Source: Marinobacter sp. BGYM27 (GTDB taxonomy: Bacteria; Pseudomonadota; Gammaproteobacteria; Pseudomonadales; Oleiphilaceae). Taken from it: a DNA stretch of 64,000 nucleotides. Location: the NCBI GenBank assembly GCA_025153445.1, contig JANZNS010000004.1, positions 372,001-436,000 of the forward strand. The letters run 5' to 3'. Under the pieces are notes generated by a model that made no database searches, was not told where the DNA came from, and was given only the letters and a program-made list of their open reading frames with translations. A program made the position numbers and the translations under genes. Of the stretch, positions 41,339-49,650 are shown one piece after another; position 1 is the stretch's first letter; each line of letters opens with the position of its first letter.

Positions 41339-44320
41339 GTGGCCAACCCCCATACACGCAAGCCTTTGTATACCATGCTGACCTTCTGGCTCGCGCTGGT
41401 GTTCGCACTATTATTTGTACTCTACGTCATCGTCGGATTTGTCGGCGTTCCCTGGTGGCTTGAACGGAACCTGCCCCCCATGCTCAAAGAGAATATGGGC
41501 TGGGAGACCACCATCGACAATATCGATTTCAATCCCTTTCTGCTCACGCTGGATGTGACCGGCTTTAAAGCCAAAGATGACACCGGCACAGACGTGGTCA
41601 CTCTCGAGAAGCTGCACACTGACGTCGCCTACTTCAAGTTGTTCACCGGTACTGTCGGCTTTGAAAATATCACGCTGGTCCGGCCTTTCACCCGTATCGA
41701 CCTGCTGCAGGATTACGGCATCAACCTGGCCAAGGACTGGAACAGCCGTCACTCAGATGACACGCCAGAAGATGCCCCGAACGATACCGCTGACGACTCG
41801 CCACTTCGTGTCTACTTCGATGAAATTGCGCTACAGGAAGGCCACATCCGGTTCCGGGATTTCAGTACTGACAAAAATCAGACCTTCGATATTCAGCCCC
41901 TCAACCTGGACCTGAACGACCTCGCTACTTTCAATGATGGCAGCGAAGACAGCGACTACCAGTTGTCGGCCGCGATCGACAAGCAACAGATAAAGTGGGA
42001 AGGCTCGATGGCATTGCGCCCGTTCCGCTCGAACGGCAGCGTTGAATTGACCGATATCACCTATTCCACGCTCTGGCATTTCGCCGAACAATACGCCCCC
42101 TATGTAGTGGATAACGGCAGCCTGTCCCTGAAAACGGACTACGCCATGCACGGCGGTGAGCAGTTTGATCTCCAGACACGTAACGGCGAACTGAGCATCA
42201 AGAACATCCGTGCACGCCTGGCGGACTCGGACACACCTTTCGCCAAACTGGCCTCCCTTGCGGTGAGCGACATCGGTTTCAGCCTGACCGAACGCGCGCT
42301 CTCGATCGACAGCATCGCTCTGAGCGGCCTGGATGGCAGTGTCAGTCGTAGCGAGGATGGCACCATCAATTTGATGCAACCCTATGCTCAAAGCGAACAG
42401 GAACCCGAAGAACCCGCCGCCGGAGCAGGTGAACCAGAGAGCAACAGCCCCGAATTCCGCTGGAACATCAACAGTATTACCCTGGCCGACAGCAAGCTGA
42501 ACTGGCAGGACAACAGCCTTGCCACACCGGCCAACCTCAGCGTCAGTGACCTGAATATCGAAATCGGTCAATTAAAGGGCAATCAGGAAGACCCTGTTCC
42601 CTACGAACTCAATCTGAATACCGGCGAACAGGGCACCCTGTCGGTTAAAGGCCAGACCACCCTGTCGCCCTTTACACTTGAAGCGTCACTGGCACTGGAC
42701 AAAATCGCCCTGGCGCCTTTCGAGCCTTATGTGCAGGACAGCGCAGACCTGAAGCTCAACAACGGCCTGTTAACCGTCAACGGCAAGCTTGATCTGGATG
42801 ACCAGACTCCGACGCTCACCGGCACCTTCAATGGCTCCGGCCAGATCAATGACCTGGCCCTGTCACGCCCGGGCAGCGACGAGCCGCTGCTGGCCTGGCG
42901 CTCAGTAGTCGCCCAGCCCATTGAATACAATCTGGATCCGGCACGCCTTGAAATCGGCCGAATAACAGTGACGGACCCCAAAGGCCATATCGTGCTGTTC
43001 AAGGACGGCACGACCAACATCGACCAGATCACAGGTGGCCCAGAAACGGCCGATACCGCCACACCTCAAGCCAACACCACTGAAGCAGCGGCCGACGAGC
43101 CAACGACAGATGAACAGAAGCCCGAGTTCATTTTCCGCATTCAGGATATCAACATTGCCAATGGTGATTTCGACTTTGTCGACCGCAGCATCGAGCCAGT
43201 GTTCAGTACCCGTCTCAGCGCGCTGGAAGGGAATATCGAAGGCCTGAGCAATATCTCGCCCCAGCAAGGCAAGATCAACCTCAAAGGCAAACTGGGCGAG
43301 CGGGGCAGCCTGGCCGTGACCGGCTCGATCGGCACGCTGGGCGAGGAGGACACCACCAAACTCAAACTCAATGCCGACAACCTGGCGATGTCTGACCTGT
43401 CACCCTACTTCGGCCGCTACGTCGGCTATAGCGTCGATAGCGGCAAGCTGAAACTGGATCTGGATTACGACATCACCGGCAGTCATATCAAGGCCGATAA
43501 CCGGGTGATCATGGACCAGCTTGCGCTTGGCGAAAGTGTCCAGAGCGAGGAAGCGGTCAATGCTCCGGTTCGTCTCGGGCTGTCGTTGTTGCGTGATGGT
43601 GATGGTGTGATCGATATCGATCTGCCGATTGAGGGCGATCTCGATGATCCGGAATTCCGGGTGGGCCGGGTGGTCATGCGCACCTTTGTGAACCTGCTTG
43701 CACGGGTCGCCACATCACCATTCAATGTGCTGGGTTCGGTCGCCGAGTTGGCCGGTTTCTCAGGTGAAGAGCTCGGGCAAATGGCATTTGTACCCGGCGA
43801 AGCGCGGCTGGCTCCGGGTGAAGAGAAAAAGTTCGAACTGCTGGCCAAAGCCTTGTCCGACCGTTCGCAGCTGCTGTTGAACGTCAGGGGCTCTGTGGCA
43901 CCGGAACTGGATGAACTCGGCCTCAAAAGTCAGAAACTGTTCAACAAGGTTGGCCTCAGAGACAACGCCAGTATCCGGGAACGGATTACGGCGCTCGAGA
44001 GCCAGTACAGCAAGCAACAAGGTCAGGCTGCACTGGACAACCTCAAACAGTCAGCAGGCAAAACCGGCAACGAACGCTTGGACGATGGCACCTGGCTGGA
44101 AACCCTGGCTAAAGATATGACCGCCGATGTGTCGCTGCCACCGGAAGCACTCGACCAGCTCGCAAAACAACGAGGCGCGATGCTACATGACCGGTTGGCG
44201 AAGGAGTTCAACATACCCGACGATCAGCTGTTTATGCTGGCCCCCTCAAGGGATGCCAAAACCGTGACCACCGCCGACAAGATTCAGGTGATAGTGCCCT
44301 TTACCATGGACGCCCGCTAG
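41339..44320 (+). CDS. DUF748 / AsmA-like large protein
   Basis: A 993-residue protein with one N-terminal membrane helix (about 13-40) and a very large periplasmic part. DUF748 features include ENMGWETTIDNIDFNPFLLTLDVTGF (about 51-76) and repeated beta-rich AsmA-like units, separated by two acidic/Pro-Ala linkers (about 355-375 and 565-600). The C-terminus (about 830-990) ends in a conserved DUF748 tail with VRGSVAPELDE. Related AsmA-like proteins bridge the envelope and are linked to phospholipid transport; that role is only an inference. GTG 41339 has AAGGAG upstream. Confidence 0.82.
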   Translation: MANPHTRKPLYTMLTFWLALVFALLFVLYVIVGFVGVPWWLERNLPPMLKENMGWETTIDNIDFNPFLLTLDVTGFKAKDDTGTDVVTLEKLHTDVAYFKLFTGTVGFENITLVRPFTRIDLLQDYGINLAKDWNSRHSDDTPEDAPNDTADDSPLRVYFDEIALQEGHIRFRDFSTDKNQTFDIQPLNLDLNDLATFNDGSEDSDYQLSAAIDKQQIKWEGSMALRPFRSNGSVELTDITYSTLWHFAEQYAPYVVDNGSLSLKTDYAMHGGEQFDLQTRNGELSIKNIRARLADSDTPFAKLASLAVSDIGFSLTERALSIDSIALSGLDGSVSRSEDGTINLMQPYAQSEQEPEEPAAGAGEPESNSPEFRWNINSITLADSKLNWQDNSLATPANLSVSDLNIEIGQLKGNQEDPVPYELNLNTGEQGTLSVKGQTTLSPFTLEASLALDKIALAPFEPYVQDSADLKLNNGLLTVNGKLDLDDQTPTLTGTFNGSGQINDLALSRPGSDEPLLAWRSVVAQPIEYNLDPARLEIGRITVTDPKGHIVLFKDGTTNIDQITGGPETADTATPQANTTEAAADEPTTDEQKPEFIFRIQDINIANGDFDFVDRSIEPVFSTRLSALEGNIEGLSNISPQQGKINLKGKLGERGSLAVTGSIGTLGEEDTTKLKLNADNLAMSDLSPYFGRYVGYSVDSGKLKLDLDYDITGSHIKADNRVIMDQLALGESVQSEEAVNAPVRLGLSLLRDGDGVIDIDLPIEGDLDDPEFRVGRVVMRTFVNLLARVATSPFNVLGSVAELAGFSGEELGQMAFVPGEARLAPGEEKKFELLAKALSDRSQLLLNVRGSVAPELDELGLKSQKLFNKVGLRDNASIRERITALESQYSKQQGQAALDNLKQSAGKTGNERLDDGTWLETLAKDMTADVSLPPEALDQLAKQRGAMLHDRLAKEFNIPDDQLFMLAPSRDAKTVTTADKIQVIVPFTMDAR

Positions 44321-44350
44321 GGCTTTCAAAACACAGGATTTACCCACGAT

Positions 44351-44947
44351 ATGGCAACTCCGGTCAGTCATTTCTTCGCGTACATTTCCCGGCTGCGATG
44401 GATTCGCCGCTGGGGATTGATGCGTAATGCCATTGAAGAAAATGTTGCCACCCATTCCTGGGAAGTGGCCACCATTGCGCATGCCCTGGCGCTGATCCGC
44501 AACCGGGAATTCAACGGGCAGGTGAATGCTGATCGCATTGCAACAGCCGCGCTCTATCACGACGCCACCGAAGTCATCACCGGCGATCTGCCGACTCCGG
44601 TCAAATACCATTCGAGCTCTATGCGTGCAGCCTTCAGCACGGTCGAGCACAAAGCCGAAGATGAGCTGCTCGATTTATTGCCATCGGGACTGCGGGGTGA
44701 TTTCGCGGAGTACATCAAGGAATCGGAGTGGCCAGACGACACCAAAGCCATCATCAAAGCAGCAGACCGGCTGTCTGCCTGGTTCAAGTGCCAGGCTGAG
44801 ATCAACGCAGGCAACACGGAGTTCGAACCGGCCGCAATCAAGATTATGGAGCGACTCCAGGCCGATCCGCTGCCGGAGGTTCATTACTTCCTTGAGGTGT
44901 TCGCGCCCAGTTACAGTCAGCCTCTGGATCATCTGCTAGGCGACTGA
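44351..44947 (+). CDS. yfbR: 5'-deoxynucleotidase YfbR
   Basis: A 198-residue HD-domain phosphohydrolase that removes phosphate from deoxynucleoside 5'-monophosphates. The metal ligands are in THSWEVATIAHAL (about 35-47) and ALYHDATEVITGDLPTPVKYHS (about 67-88), with the closing D in KAADRLSAWFKC. Length and order match E. coli YfbR. It is 30 bp after the DUF748 gene and converges with queE. Confidence 0.93.
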   Translation: MATPVSHFFAYISRLRWIRRWGLMRNAIEENVATHSWEVATIAHALALIRNREFNGQVNADRIATAALYHDATEVITGDLPTPVKYHSSSMRAAFSTVEHKAEDELLDLLPSGLRGDFAEYIKESEWPDDTKAIIKAADRLSAWFKCQAEINAGNTEFEPAAIKIMERLQADPLPEVHYFLEVFAPSYSQPLDHLLGD

Positions 44948-44974
44948 CCGGACGCATTTATTGTCAGGACCGGT

Positions 44975-45646
44975 TTAATCTATCCCGATGATCTTGTGCA
45001 TCTGCAGCGTCAGCCGCCACTGCGGATGGGCCAGGCAGTAGTCAGTGGCCTTACGGGTGTTGCTCTGTTTAACCGGATCTGCGCTCTGCTCGGGAATAGC
45101 CGGCGACGCCATGGGAGACAGGAAAAAATGCTGTGCCTGCATGTCAGTAAAGCGCTCGGGCATTGCCAGTGGCTGGGGATAAACCAGTTTGAGTTCGTCA
45201 CAGCGCTCGATCACGACCTTCGCATCCGCTTTCGGGCTCACACACAACCAGTCCAGTCCTGCCGGCGCGGGTAAGGTGCCGTTTGTTTCCACACCCACTT
45301 CAAACCCGCGCTGATGAAACGCCTCGATCAATGGCGTATCCAGTTGCAACAAGGGCTCACCGCCGGTACACACCACATAAGGTTTAACCCGATCGCTTGC
45401 TCCGGTATCTGCCGGCCATAAGGCCGCGACGTGATCTGCCAGCGCAGCCGCATCTGCAAATTGACCGCCGTTCTGACCATCGGTACCGACAAAATCGGTA
45501 TCACAGAATGAGCACACCGCATTGGCACGGTCCGATTCGCGGCCGTTCCACAGGTTGCACTTGCTGAACCGGCAGAACACAGCTGCGCGTCCTGCCTGAG
45601 CGCCTTCGCCCTGAAGTGTGTAGAAGGCTTCTTTTACCCGATACAT
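44975..45646 (-). CDS. queE: 7-carboxy-7-deazaguanine synthase
   Basis: A 223-residue radical SAM enzyme of queuosine/preQ0 biosynthesis, converting 6-carboxytetrahydropterin to 7-carboxy-7-deazaguanine. It has a compact substrate motif LQGEGAQAGRAAVFCRFSKCNLW and the atypical cluster motif C-x14-C-x2-C (CNLW...CSFCDTDF), as in E. coli-type QueE, plus VCTGGEPLLQLD. It starts on the last base of the queC stop, so the two genes are coupled. Confidence 0.93.
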   Translation of the reverse strand: MYRVKEAFYTLQGEGAQAGRAAVFCRFSKCNLWNGRESDRANAVCSFCDTDFVGTDGQNGGQFADAAALADHVAALWPADTGASDRVKPYVVCTGGEPLLQLDTPLIEAFHQRGFEVGVETNGTLPAPAGLDWLCVSPKADAKVVIERCDELKLVYPQPLAMPERFTDMQAQHFFLSPMASPAIPEQSADPVKQSNTRKATDYCLAHPQWRLTLQMHKIIGID

Positions 45647-46311
45647 CAGACTGCCACCTCATAAGGAAGCGGATCACGCAGGCCATGGCTCGCGAAAGCT
45701 TCCAACCGCTCGACACAGGAGCCACAACGACCACAAGCCGCCTCACGGCCGTTGTAACAGGTCCAGCTCTGGCTGTAGTCCAGATTCATGGCAAGACCTT
45801 CTGCCAATATTTCACCCTTGTCAGACTGCATGTAAGGCGCCTCAATACGCACGGGCTCGTAGTTGGCAACCCGACACACGGCATCCATCTTCTCCACAAA
45901 CTCGGGCCGGCAATCCGGATAAATCGCGTGGTCACCGCCATGTGCACCGTACCAGACCGCCTGGGCGCCAACCGAAACCGCATAACCTGTGGCCAGAGAG
46001 AGCAGGATCATATTCCGGTTCGGCACCACGGTCGCCTTCATGCTTTCTTCTTCGTAGTGGCCTTCCGGTACATCGACACCGTCAGTCAGTGCTGACCCGG
46101 ACAACAGACTGCCAAGTTGGGTCATATCGACTATCTTGTGTGGAATCGACAACGCACCGCAGACCCGTCGGGCGTAGTCCAGTTCACGCACATGACGCTG
46201 GCCATAATCGAACGACAGCGCATGCACCTCATGGCCTGCCGCCCGGGCACGATGTAACAAAGTGAACGAATCCATGCCACCGGAGTAGATGACCACGACT
46301 TTCTCGGACAT
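45646..46311 (-). CDS. queC: 7-cyano-7-deazaguanine synthase
   Basis: A 221-residue enzyme that turns 7-carboxy-7-deazaguanine and ammonia into preQ0 with ATP. It has the PP-loop SGGMDS near residue 10 and four zinc-binding Cys at the C-terminus ([15 protein letters not shown]). ATG 46311 ([12 protein letters not shown]) is the family start; the frame continues 16 codons upstream without support. It is first of a queC-queE pair; queD and queF are not in the window. Confidence 0.94.
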   Translation of the reverse strand: MSEKVVVIYSGGMDSFTLLHRARAAGHEVHALSFDYGQRHVRELDYARRVCGALSIPHKIVDMTQLGSLLSGSALTDGVDVPEGHYEEESMKATVVPNRNMILLSLATGYAVSVGAQAVWYGAHGGDHAIYPDCRPEFVEKMDAVCRVANYEPVRIEAPYMQSDKGEILAEGLAMNLDYSQSWTCYNGREAACGRCGSCVERLEAFASHGLRDPLPYEVAV

Positions 46312-46479
46312 AGCGGGAACCTCGGAATAGAATGATTTTCGATCAGGCGCGCCGATCAATGGATGAATTGTAACAGGCCCTTGTGATGATGGGTTCGCGT
46401 CCTGCCTTGATGGCAGTTAAACTCCATGGAGGCAGTCACTGGCGCCGCCTTCCCAACTTACATAATCAGAATAAGCAGT

Positions 46480-47013
46480 ATGAGCGTTCCCGAAACACCT
46501 GCATTTATAGACTTTGAAGCCTCCAGCCTTGATCTGATAGCCAGCTATCCGATCGAAGTGGGTGTGTGTATGCCTGACGGGTCATTGCACAGCTGGCTCA
46601 TTGCGCCGCATGTGCTCTGGCGGGACTGGTCTGAAAGCGCCGAAGCGATCCACGGGATCAGCCTGGAAACACTCAAACGGGAAGGACGACAGATACAGGA
46701 CGTCGCACAGGAACTGAACGCACTGATAAAAGGCCCGGTCTACTGTGATGCGTGGACCTTCGATAGTTTCTGGCTACATCGGCTGTTTCGGGGCGCGCGG
46801 GTAGAGGCTGCCTTCACACTGGAGTCCGTCTCGTCCATTCTTGGCGCGCATCAGGTGCAGCAATGGCCGGAAGTGCGTCAACAGGTGATTGCGTCACTCG
46901 GCCTCCCCGTTCATCGTGCCGCCAATGATGCCCTGATCCTGCAGGAAACCTGGCGCCGGGTCAGTCTAGGCGACGCACATCAGCCCCTCGGCCTGCGAAC
47001 AGCCCGGCGCTAA
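46480..47013 (+). CDS. 3'-5' exonuclease, DEDDh type
   Basis: A 177-residue nuclease-like protein. DFEASSL (residues 9-15) supplies the first D-x-E, the middle Asp is in VYCDAWTFDSFW (about 86-97), and HRAANDALIL (about 149-158) supplies the last His and Asp: the DEDDh exonuclease set of RNase T/DnaQ relatives. The substrate is unknown. ATG 46480 is chosen; the upstream extension has no ribosome site. Confidence 0.8.
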   Translation: MSVPETPAFIDFEASSLDLIASYPIEVGVCMPDGSLHSWLIAPHVLWRDWSESAEAIHGISLETLKREGRQIQDVAQELNALIKGPVYCDAWTFDSFWLHRLFRGARVEAAFTLESVSSILGAHQVQQWPEVRQQVIASLGLPVHRAANDALILQETWRRVSLGDAHQPLGLRTARR

Positions 47014-47048
47014 CACACTATCAAACTCCCCAGTGGCGCCATTCCCGA

Positions 47049-47294
47049 TCAGCGATTGCGGATGTTCCGGCGCTCGGCAACAACACCGATCAAGTCGCTG
47101 GTCGTCGTCAATGTCCAGAAAGTGGCCACGACCATGAGCGCTGCACCAATCGCAGTAAAGACGATGTCATCGCCAACGATATGGCTTTCTGCCAGGAAAA
47201 AATAAACCGCCAGGGCCAGAATCAGTACCGTTTCGACAACGGCATGGTACTTCAGGCGGGCTGTTTGGGTCTTGCTGTGGGTGTCGTGTGACAT
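47049..47294 (-). CDS. Small two-helix membrane protein
   Basis: An 81-residue protein with a His/Lys-rich N-terminus, two hydrophobic helices (about 20-38 and 45-63) and a basic C-terminus (ERRNIRNR). I do not recognise the family. It converges with the exonuclease gene. Confidence 0.6.
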   Translation of the reverse strand: MSHDTHSKTQTARLKYHAVVETVLILALAVYFFLAESHIVGDDIVFTAIGAALMVVATFWTLTTTSDLIGVVAERRNIRNR

Positions 47295-47490
47295 GGCGTT
47301 CTCGATTTTTCTCTCATCGGGCTTAATTGGGGCATCACCGCAGATCCTTCAGACGGTTGGGAATATTCAGTTAGTAAGCGAATTATAATGCCGGACACCA
47401 CTCCCGGCTGTAAGAAGAAGCCTGTACGAAGAAGCCGATACACCGGCGATCAGGCGAAGAGCGCAGACAGCCGGAGGAGAAACGGAAGGC

Positions 47491-47518
47491 AAAAAAAAGC
47501 GCACCCAAAGGATGCGCT
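47491..47518 (-). terminator. Minus-strand intrinsic terminator
   Basis: Read on the minus strand: AGCGCATCC, loop TTTG, GGTGCGCT and T8 (47498-47491). A good rho-independent terminator with no protein gene behind it, marking the end of an unknown minus-strand transcript. Confidence 0.8.
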
Positions 47519-47760
47519 ATTAAAGGAGAGATTCATCACACCCGCCACAAAGCGGTAAAAAGGATGAATTACACAACGTAAACACGTGACAGATGCCATT
47601 ATGCTCATGGGCACTTGCGATATCTGTACGGGATTGCCGCAGACGCCCCAAAAGCGGGTTATCAGAGCCTCGCAGGGGCTTGCAAAGTACAGCAGTCCCG
47701 ATAGACTGAGCCATATCGGGAGTGATATCAGAGTCACCCCGATCACTACCTTATTCAATT
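47519..47760 (-). ncRNA. Candidate minus-strand small RNA
   Basis: The ~240 bp upstream of the minus-strand terminator form several stacked hairpins (47531-47569, 47591-47627, 47698-47721). A 102-residue open frame overlaps it but runs 40 bp past the terminator, which argues against a protein. The 5' end is not known. Confidence 0.35.
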
Positions 47761-47843
47761 GCCAATAACGGGTTATTACCCGGAGTAACCGGACAGTGAC
47801 TGCACCTGTATTTGTTGAAAAGACCTGATTCCCGAATCCCCCT

Positions 47844-47915
47844 CGCCGGGTGATTCGCGGAGCGAATCTTCCGGTGGCAAAAAGCCCGGAAGCGCTCTGA
47901 TTCCGGGCTTTTTTT
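47844..47915 (+). ncRNA. Candidate plus-strand small RNA 3' end: hairpin plus terminator
   Basis: A 12-bp hairpin (CCGG-GT-GATTCGC, loop GGA, GCGAATC-TT-CCGG at 47846-47874) is followed at once by an intrinsic terminator: GCCCGGAA (47884-47891), 9-base loop, TTCCGGGC (47901-47908), T7. The A-run on the other side would also let it act on the minus strand. No protein gene ends here. Confidence 0.45.
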
Positions 47916-48093
47916 ATGGCCAGCGTTCAATCTGCCAGGCCATCGTACAGACGTCACAACACACTAACGATCAGCAGTGATCAGAGGTTTCGATACCCAT
48001 GCGACAGCTCTCAGTTGCTCTAATAAAGCCGACCGCAGGCCCAGAAGCCCTGCATGTGTCGCGTTTTGTCGCCATGCGTGCGATCGCCATTTA

Positions 48094-48124
48094 CTGACGG
48101 TTCCCATTCCCCGGGTGCCGTCAG
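48094..48124 (+). other. Hairpin upstream of the switch-like element
   Basis: CTGACGG (48094-48100) and CCGTCAG (48118-48124) form a perfect 7-bp stem with a 17-base loop, abutting the antiterminator arm that follows. Confidence 0.5.
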
Positions 48125-48179
48125 GCAACCGGGCAAAGAGTCTCTCGACTGACCCCGGTTGCACTGACCGGGGTTTTTT
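48125..48179 (+). promoter_or_regulatory. Intrinsic terminator with a competing upstream stem
   Basis: The terminator is ACCCCGGT (48152-48159), 7-base loop, ACCGGGGT (48167-48174) plus T5. Its 5' arm can instead pair with GCAACCGGG (48125-48133), through CCCGGTTGC (48154-48162), a 9-bp perfect alternative. The two structures exclude each other, as in attenuators and riboswitches. The next gene is the 89-residue protein at 48266. Confidence 0.55.
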
Positions 48180-48191
48180 ATGTCTTTCGGT

Positions 48192-48230
48192 CACTTTCGC
48201 CGGAGCCGAAAAAGGCTTCCGCCGAAAGTG
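48192..48230 (+). other. Leader hairpin before the 89-residue gene
   Basis: CACTTTCG (48192-48199) and CGAAAGTG (48223-48230) with inner GGAGCC/GGCTTCC pairing give a long stem ending 35 bp before the start codon. Confidence 0.5.
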
Positions 48231-48265
48231 CGAGGAAAGCACAACAGTTGCCATAGGAGAGAGTC

Positions 48266-48535
48266 ATGAGAAAACAAGCGTACCGTCCTGGACCACAAGT
48301 AAAAGCACCTTCCCAGGGGCCTCTTCGTCGCCCGGCTAAACTGCCGCTGCTGGATGCTATCTGTAAAAAACTGAACCAGCGCGTGAATATGGAAAGCGAG
48401 CAAAGTGTGCTTGGCCTGTACGAGCGGGGCTGGATTTTCAAGGGAGTGATTGCCAACCTGGACGATTCAGAGGCGCGTTATGTCCGCGCGCTGGCTACCC
48501 GATACAACTCGTGGATCGCGCGTCAGGTCGCCTGA
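48266..48535 (+). CDS. Small basic protein of unknown function
   Basis: An 89-residue protein. The N-terminal 27 residues are basic and Pro-rich (RKQAYRPGPQVKAPSQGPLRRP) and probably disordered; the rest is helical with conserved-looking LYERGWIFKGVIANLDDSEARYVRALATRYNSW. I do not recognise the family. A strong ribosome site (AGGAGAG, 7 bp before ATG) supports it. It has a long structured leader with a possible attenuator, and a GC hairpin 30 bp after the stop. Confidence 0.7.
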   Translation: MRKQAYRPGPQVKAPSQGPLRRPAKLPLLDAICKKLNQRVNMESEQSVLGLYERGWIFKGVIANLDDSEARYVRALATRYNSWIARQVA

Positions 48536-48566
48536 TCGGAAGCCATCTCGGCGGGCGCAGGGTTCG

Positions 48567-48586
48567 GGGCCGGAGGTTTCCGGCCC
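48567..48586 (+). terminator. Hairpin after the small basic protein gene
   Basis: GGGCCGGA (48567-48574) and TCCGGCCC (48579-48586) form an 8-bp stem, followed shortly by CTTT. Probable terminator. Confidence 0.5.
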
Positions 48587-48614
48587 GGCCCTTTGCCATT
48601 CTCAAAGCTGAAGT

Positions 48615-48643
48615 ATGCCCCTGAACCTCAGGTTCCGGGGCAT
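48615..48643 (-). terminator. Hairpin after the response regulator gene
   Basis: ATGCCCC-GAACC and GGTTC-GGGGCAT pair around a short loop just beyond the response regulator stop. It has no clear U-tract on the minus strand. Confidence 0.45.
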
Positions 48644-48655
48644 GTCGATGCGAAA

Positions 48656-49069
48656 TCAGTGGGGGCGGGTCAGGCCTTTGAGCGTCTCGGCCTCGTCGCT
48701 ATGAACCATGATGTAATTATTGACCACGTCCTGAATCTTTTCTTTTGAATAGGGCTTGACCACGTAGCCGTTGGCGCCAGCACTGATCGCCCGCTGGATA
48801 CTGTCGATGGAGTCGTCAGCGGTAACCAGCACAATATGCTGGCTGTCGTTGCTTGTCTTGAACTCCTGCATCAACTCATGGCCATCCATATCGGGCAATC
48901 CCAGATCCAGCATGATGATATGGAAACTTTCGGCGGCGAAATGGGCCTTGGCAGCAGCGGCGTTCTCGCACGCCACGACCAGCGTGGCACCGGTCTGATA
49001 CAGCATATCCTTGAGCAGCTCACGCATGATCGGTTCATCCTCGATAACGAGGACCCGCAGATTTTCCAT
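48656..49069 (-). CDS. Single-domain response regulator (CheY-like)
   Basis: A 137-residue receiver without an output domain. Acidic pocket EDE near residue 10, phosphoacceptor Asp in IIMLDLGLPDMDG (about 54), Thr in LVTADDS (about 83) and Lys in VVKPYSKEKI (about 104) are all present. ATG 49069 has GAGGG before it. It is last in a minus-strand series after the hybrid kinase and the four-helix membrane protein, so it may receive phosphate from that kinase. Confidence 0.88.
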   Translation of the reverse strand: MENLRVLVIEDEPIMRELLKDMLYQTGATLVVACENAAAAKAHFAAESFHIIMLDLGLPDMDGHELMQEFKTSNDSQHIVLVTADDSIDSIQRAISAGANGYVVKPYSKEKIQDVVNNYIMVHSDEAETLKGLTRPH

Positions 49070-49114
49070 TTTAAATCCCTCTTGGTTTATCTGTTCGTGA
49101 TCCATCAACAAAGG

Positions 49115-49645
49115 TCAACTCCCGGACGTACGACGCGGTATCACCAGTGCTGTCGGCTTTGAAGCCGCCTGAGGATCATGGTTCTCGTCAACGTCCATTG
49201 CCTCCGAAGCGCCCCTGGACCGGGACAACATATTACTGATACTGATCGCTGTGGTGTAGAGCGAGATCGAGACAATCAGCAATACGGGTTGTAAAAACGC
49301 CACAAAGCCCGGAACGTCGCTACTGCCCACCAGGCTGAGGATCATGATAATGGACGGTCCAAGCACCAGAAACAACGTAAGCGCGATGAAAAAGACGATG
49401 CGCTCCTTGTGTGCGCCCAGCTCACGATTGACGACCAGCCCCAATACAAACTTGCCGATAGCCAACCCCCCGAGAATCGCGGCCGCAATGCTCAGGTCCG
49501 GACGCAGCAAAACGTCCTCCAGCTCGCCCACCCACAGTCGCTGCATGAAAATAACCAGAAACGGAAACAGCACAAACAATACGTCGGCATAGGTTCCGAA
49601 CATGGTATTGAGTGATGACTGTTCACTGCTGTGTTTATCACCCAT
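49115..49645 (-). CDS. Four-helix membrane protein of unknown function
   Basis: A 176-residue inner membrane protein with hydrophobic helices at about 20-36, 50-70, 84-103 and 112-138, and a Ser/Ala/Asp-rich tail ending in basic residues (VIPRRTSGS). I do not recognise the family. It starts 5 bp after the hybrid kinase stop and sits before the response regulator, so it is probably part of the same operon. Confidence 0.65.
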   Translation of the reverse strand: MGDKHSSEQSSLNTMFGTYADVLFVLFPFLVIFMQRLWVGELEDVLLRPDLSIAAAILGGLAIGKFVLGLVVNRELGAHKERIVFFIALTLFLVLGPSIIMILSLVGSSDVPGFVAFLQPVLLIVSISLYTTAISISNMLSRSRGASEAMDVDENHDPQAASKPTALVIPRRTSGS

Positions 49646-49650
49646 AACGG

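Larger units (their letters stand above)
47295..48265. other. Hairpin-rich intergenic region with candidate small RNAs
   Basis: Nearly 1 kb without a convincing protein gene. The open frames present cross intrinsic terminators and lack ribosome sites. It contains one minus-strand terminator, two plus-strand terminators and many small perfect hairpins (for example CCCGATA...TATCGGG at 47698-47721, and nested ATTCATC/GATGAAT around CCGC/GCGG at 47531-47569). These suggest structured non-coding transcripts on both strands. Individual elements are listed separately. Confidence 0.55.

Noticed and set aside
47450-47758. 102-residue open frame on the minus strand with a hydrophobic start
   Set aside because: It runs through a strong minus-strand intrinsic terminator (47491-47518) and lacks a ribosome site, so a non-coding transcript is the better reading.
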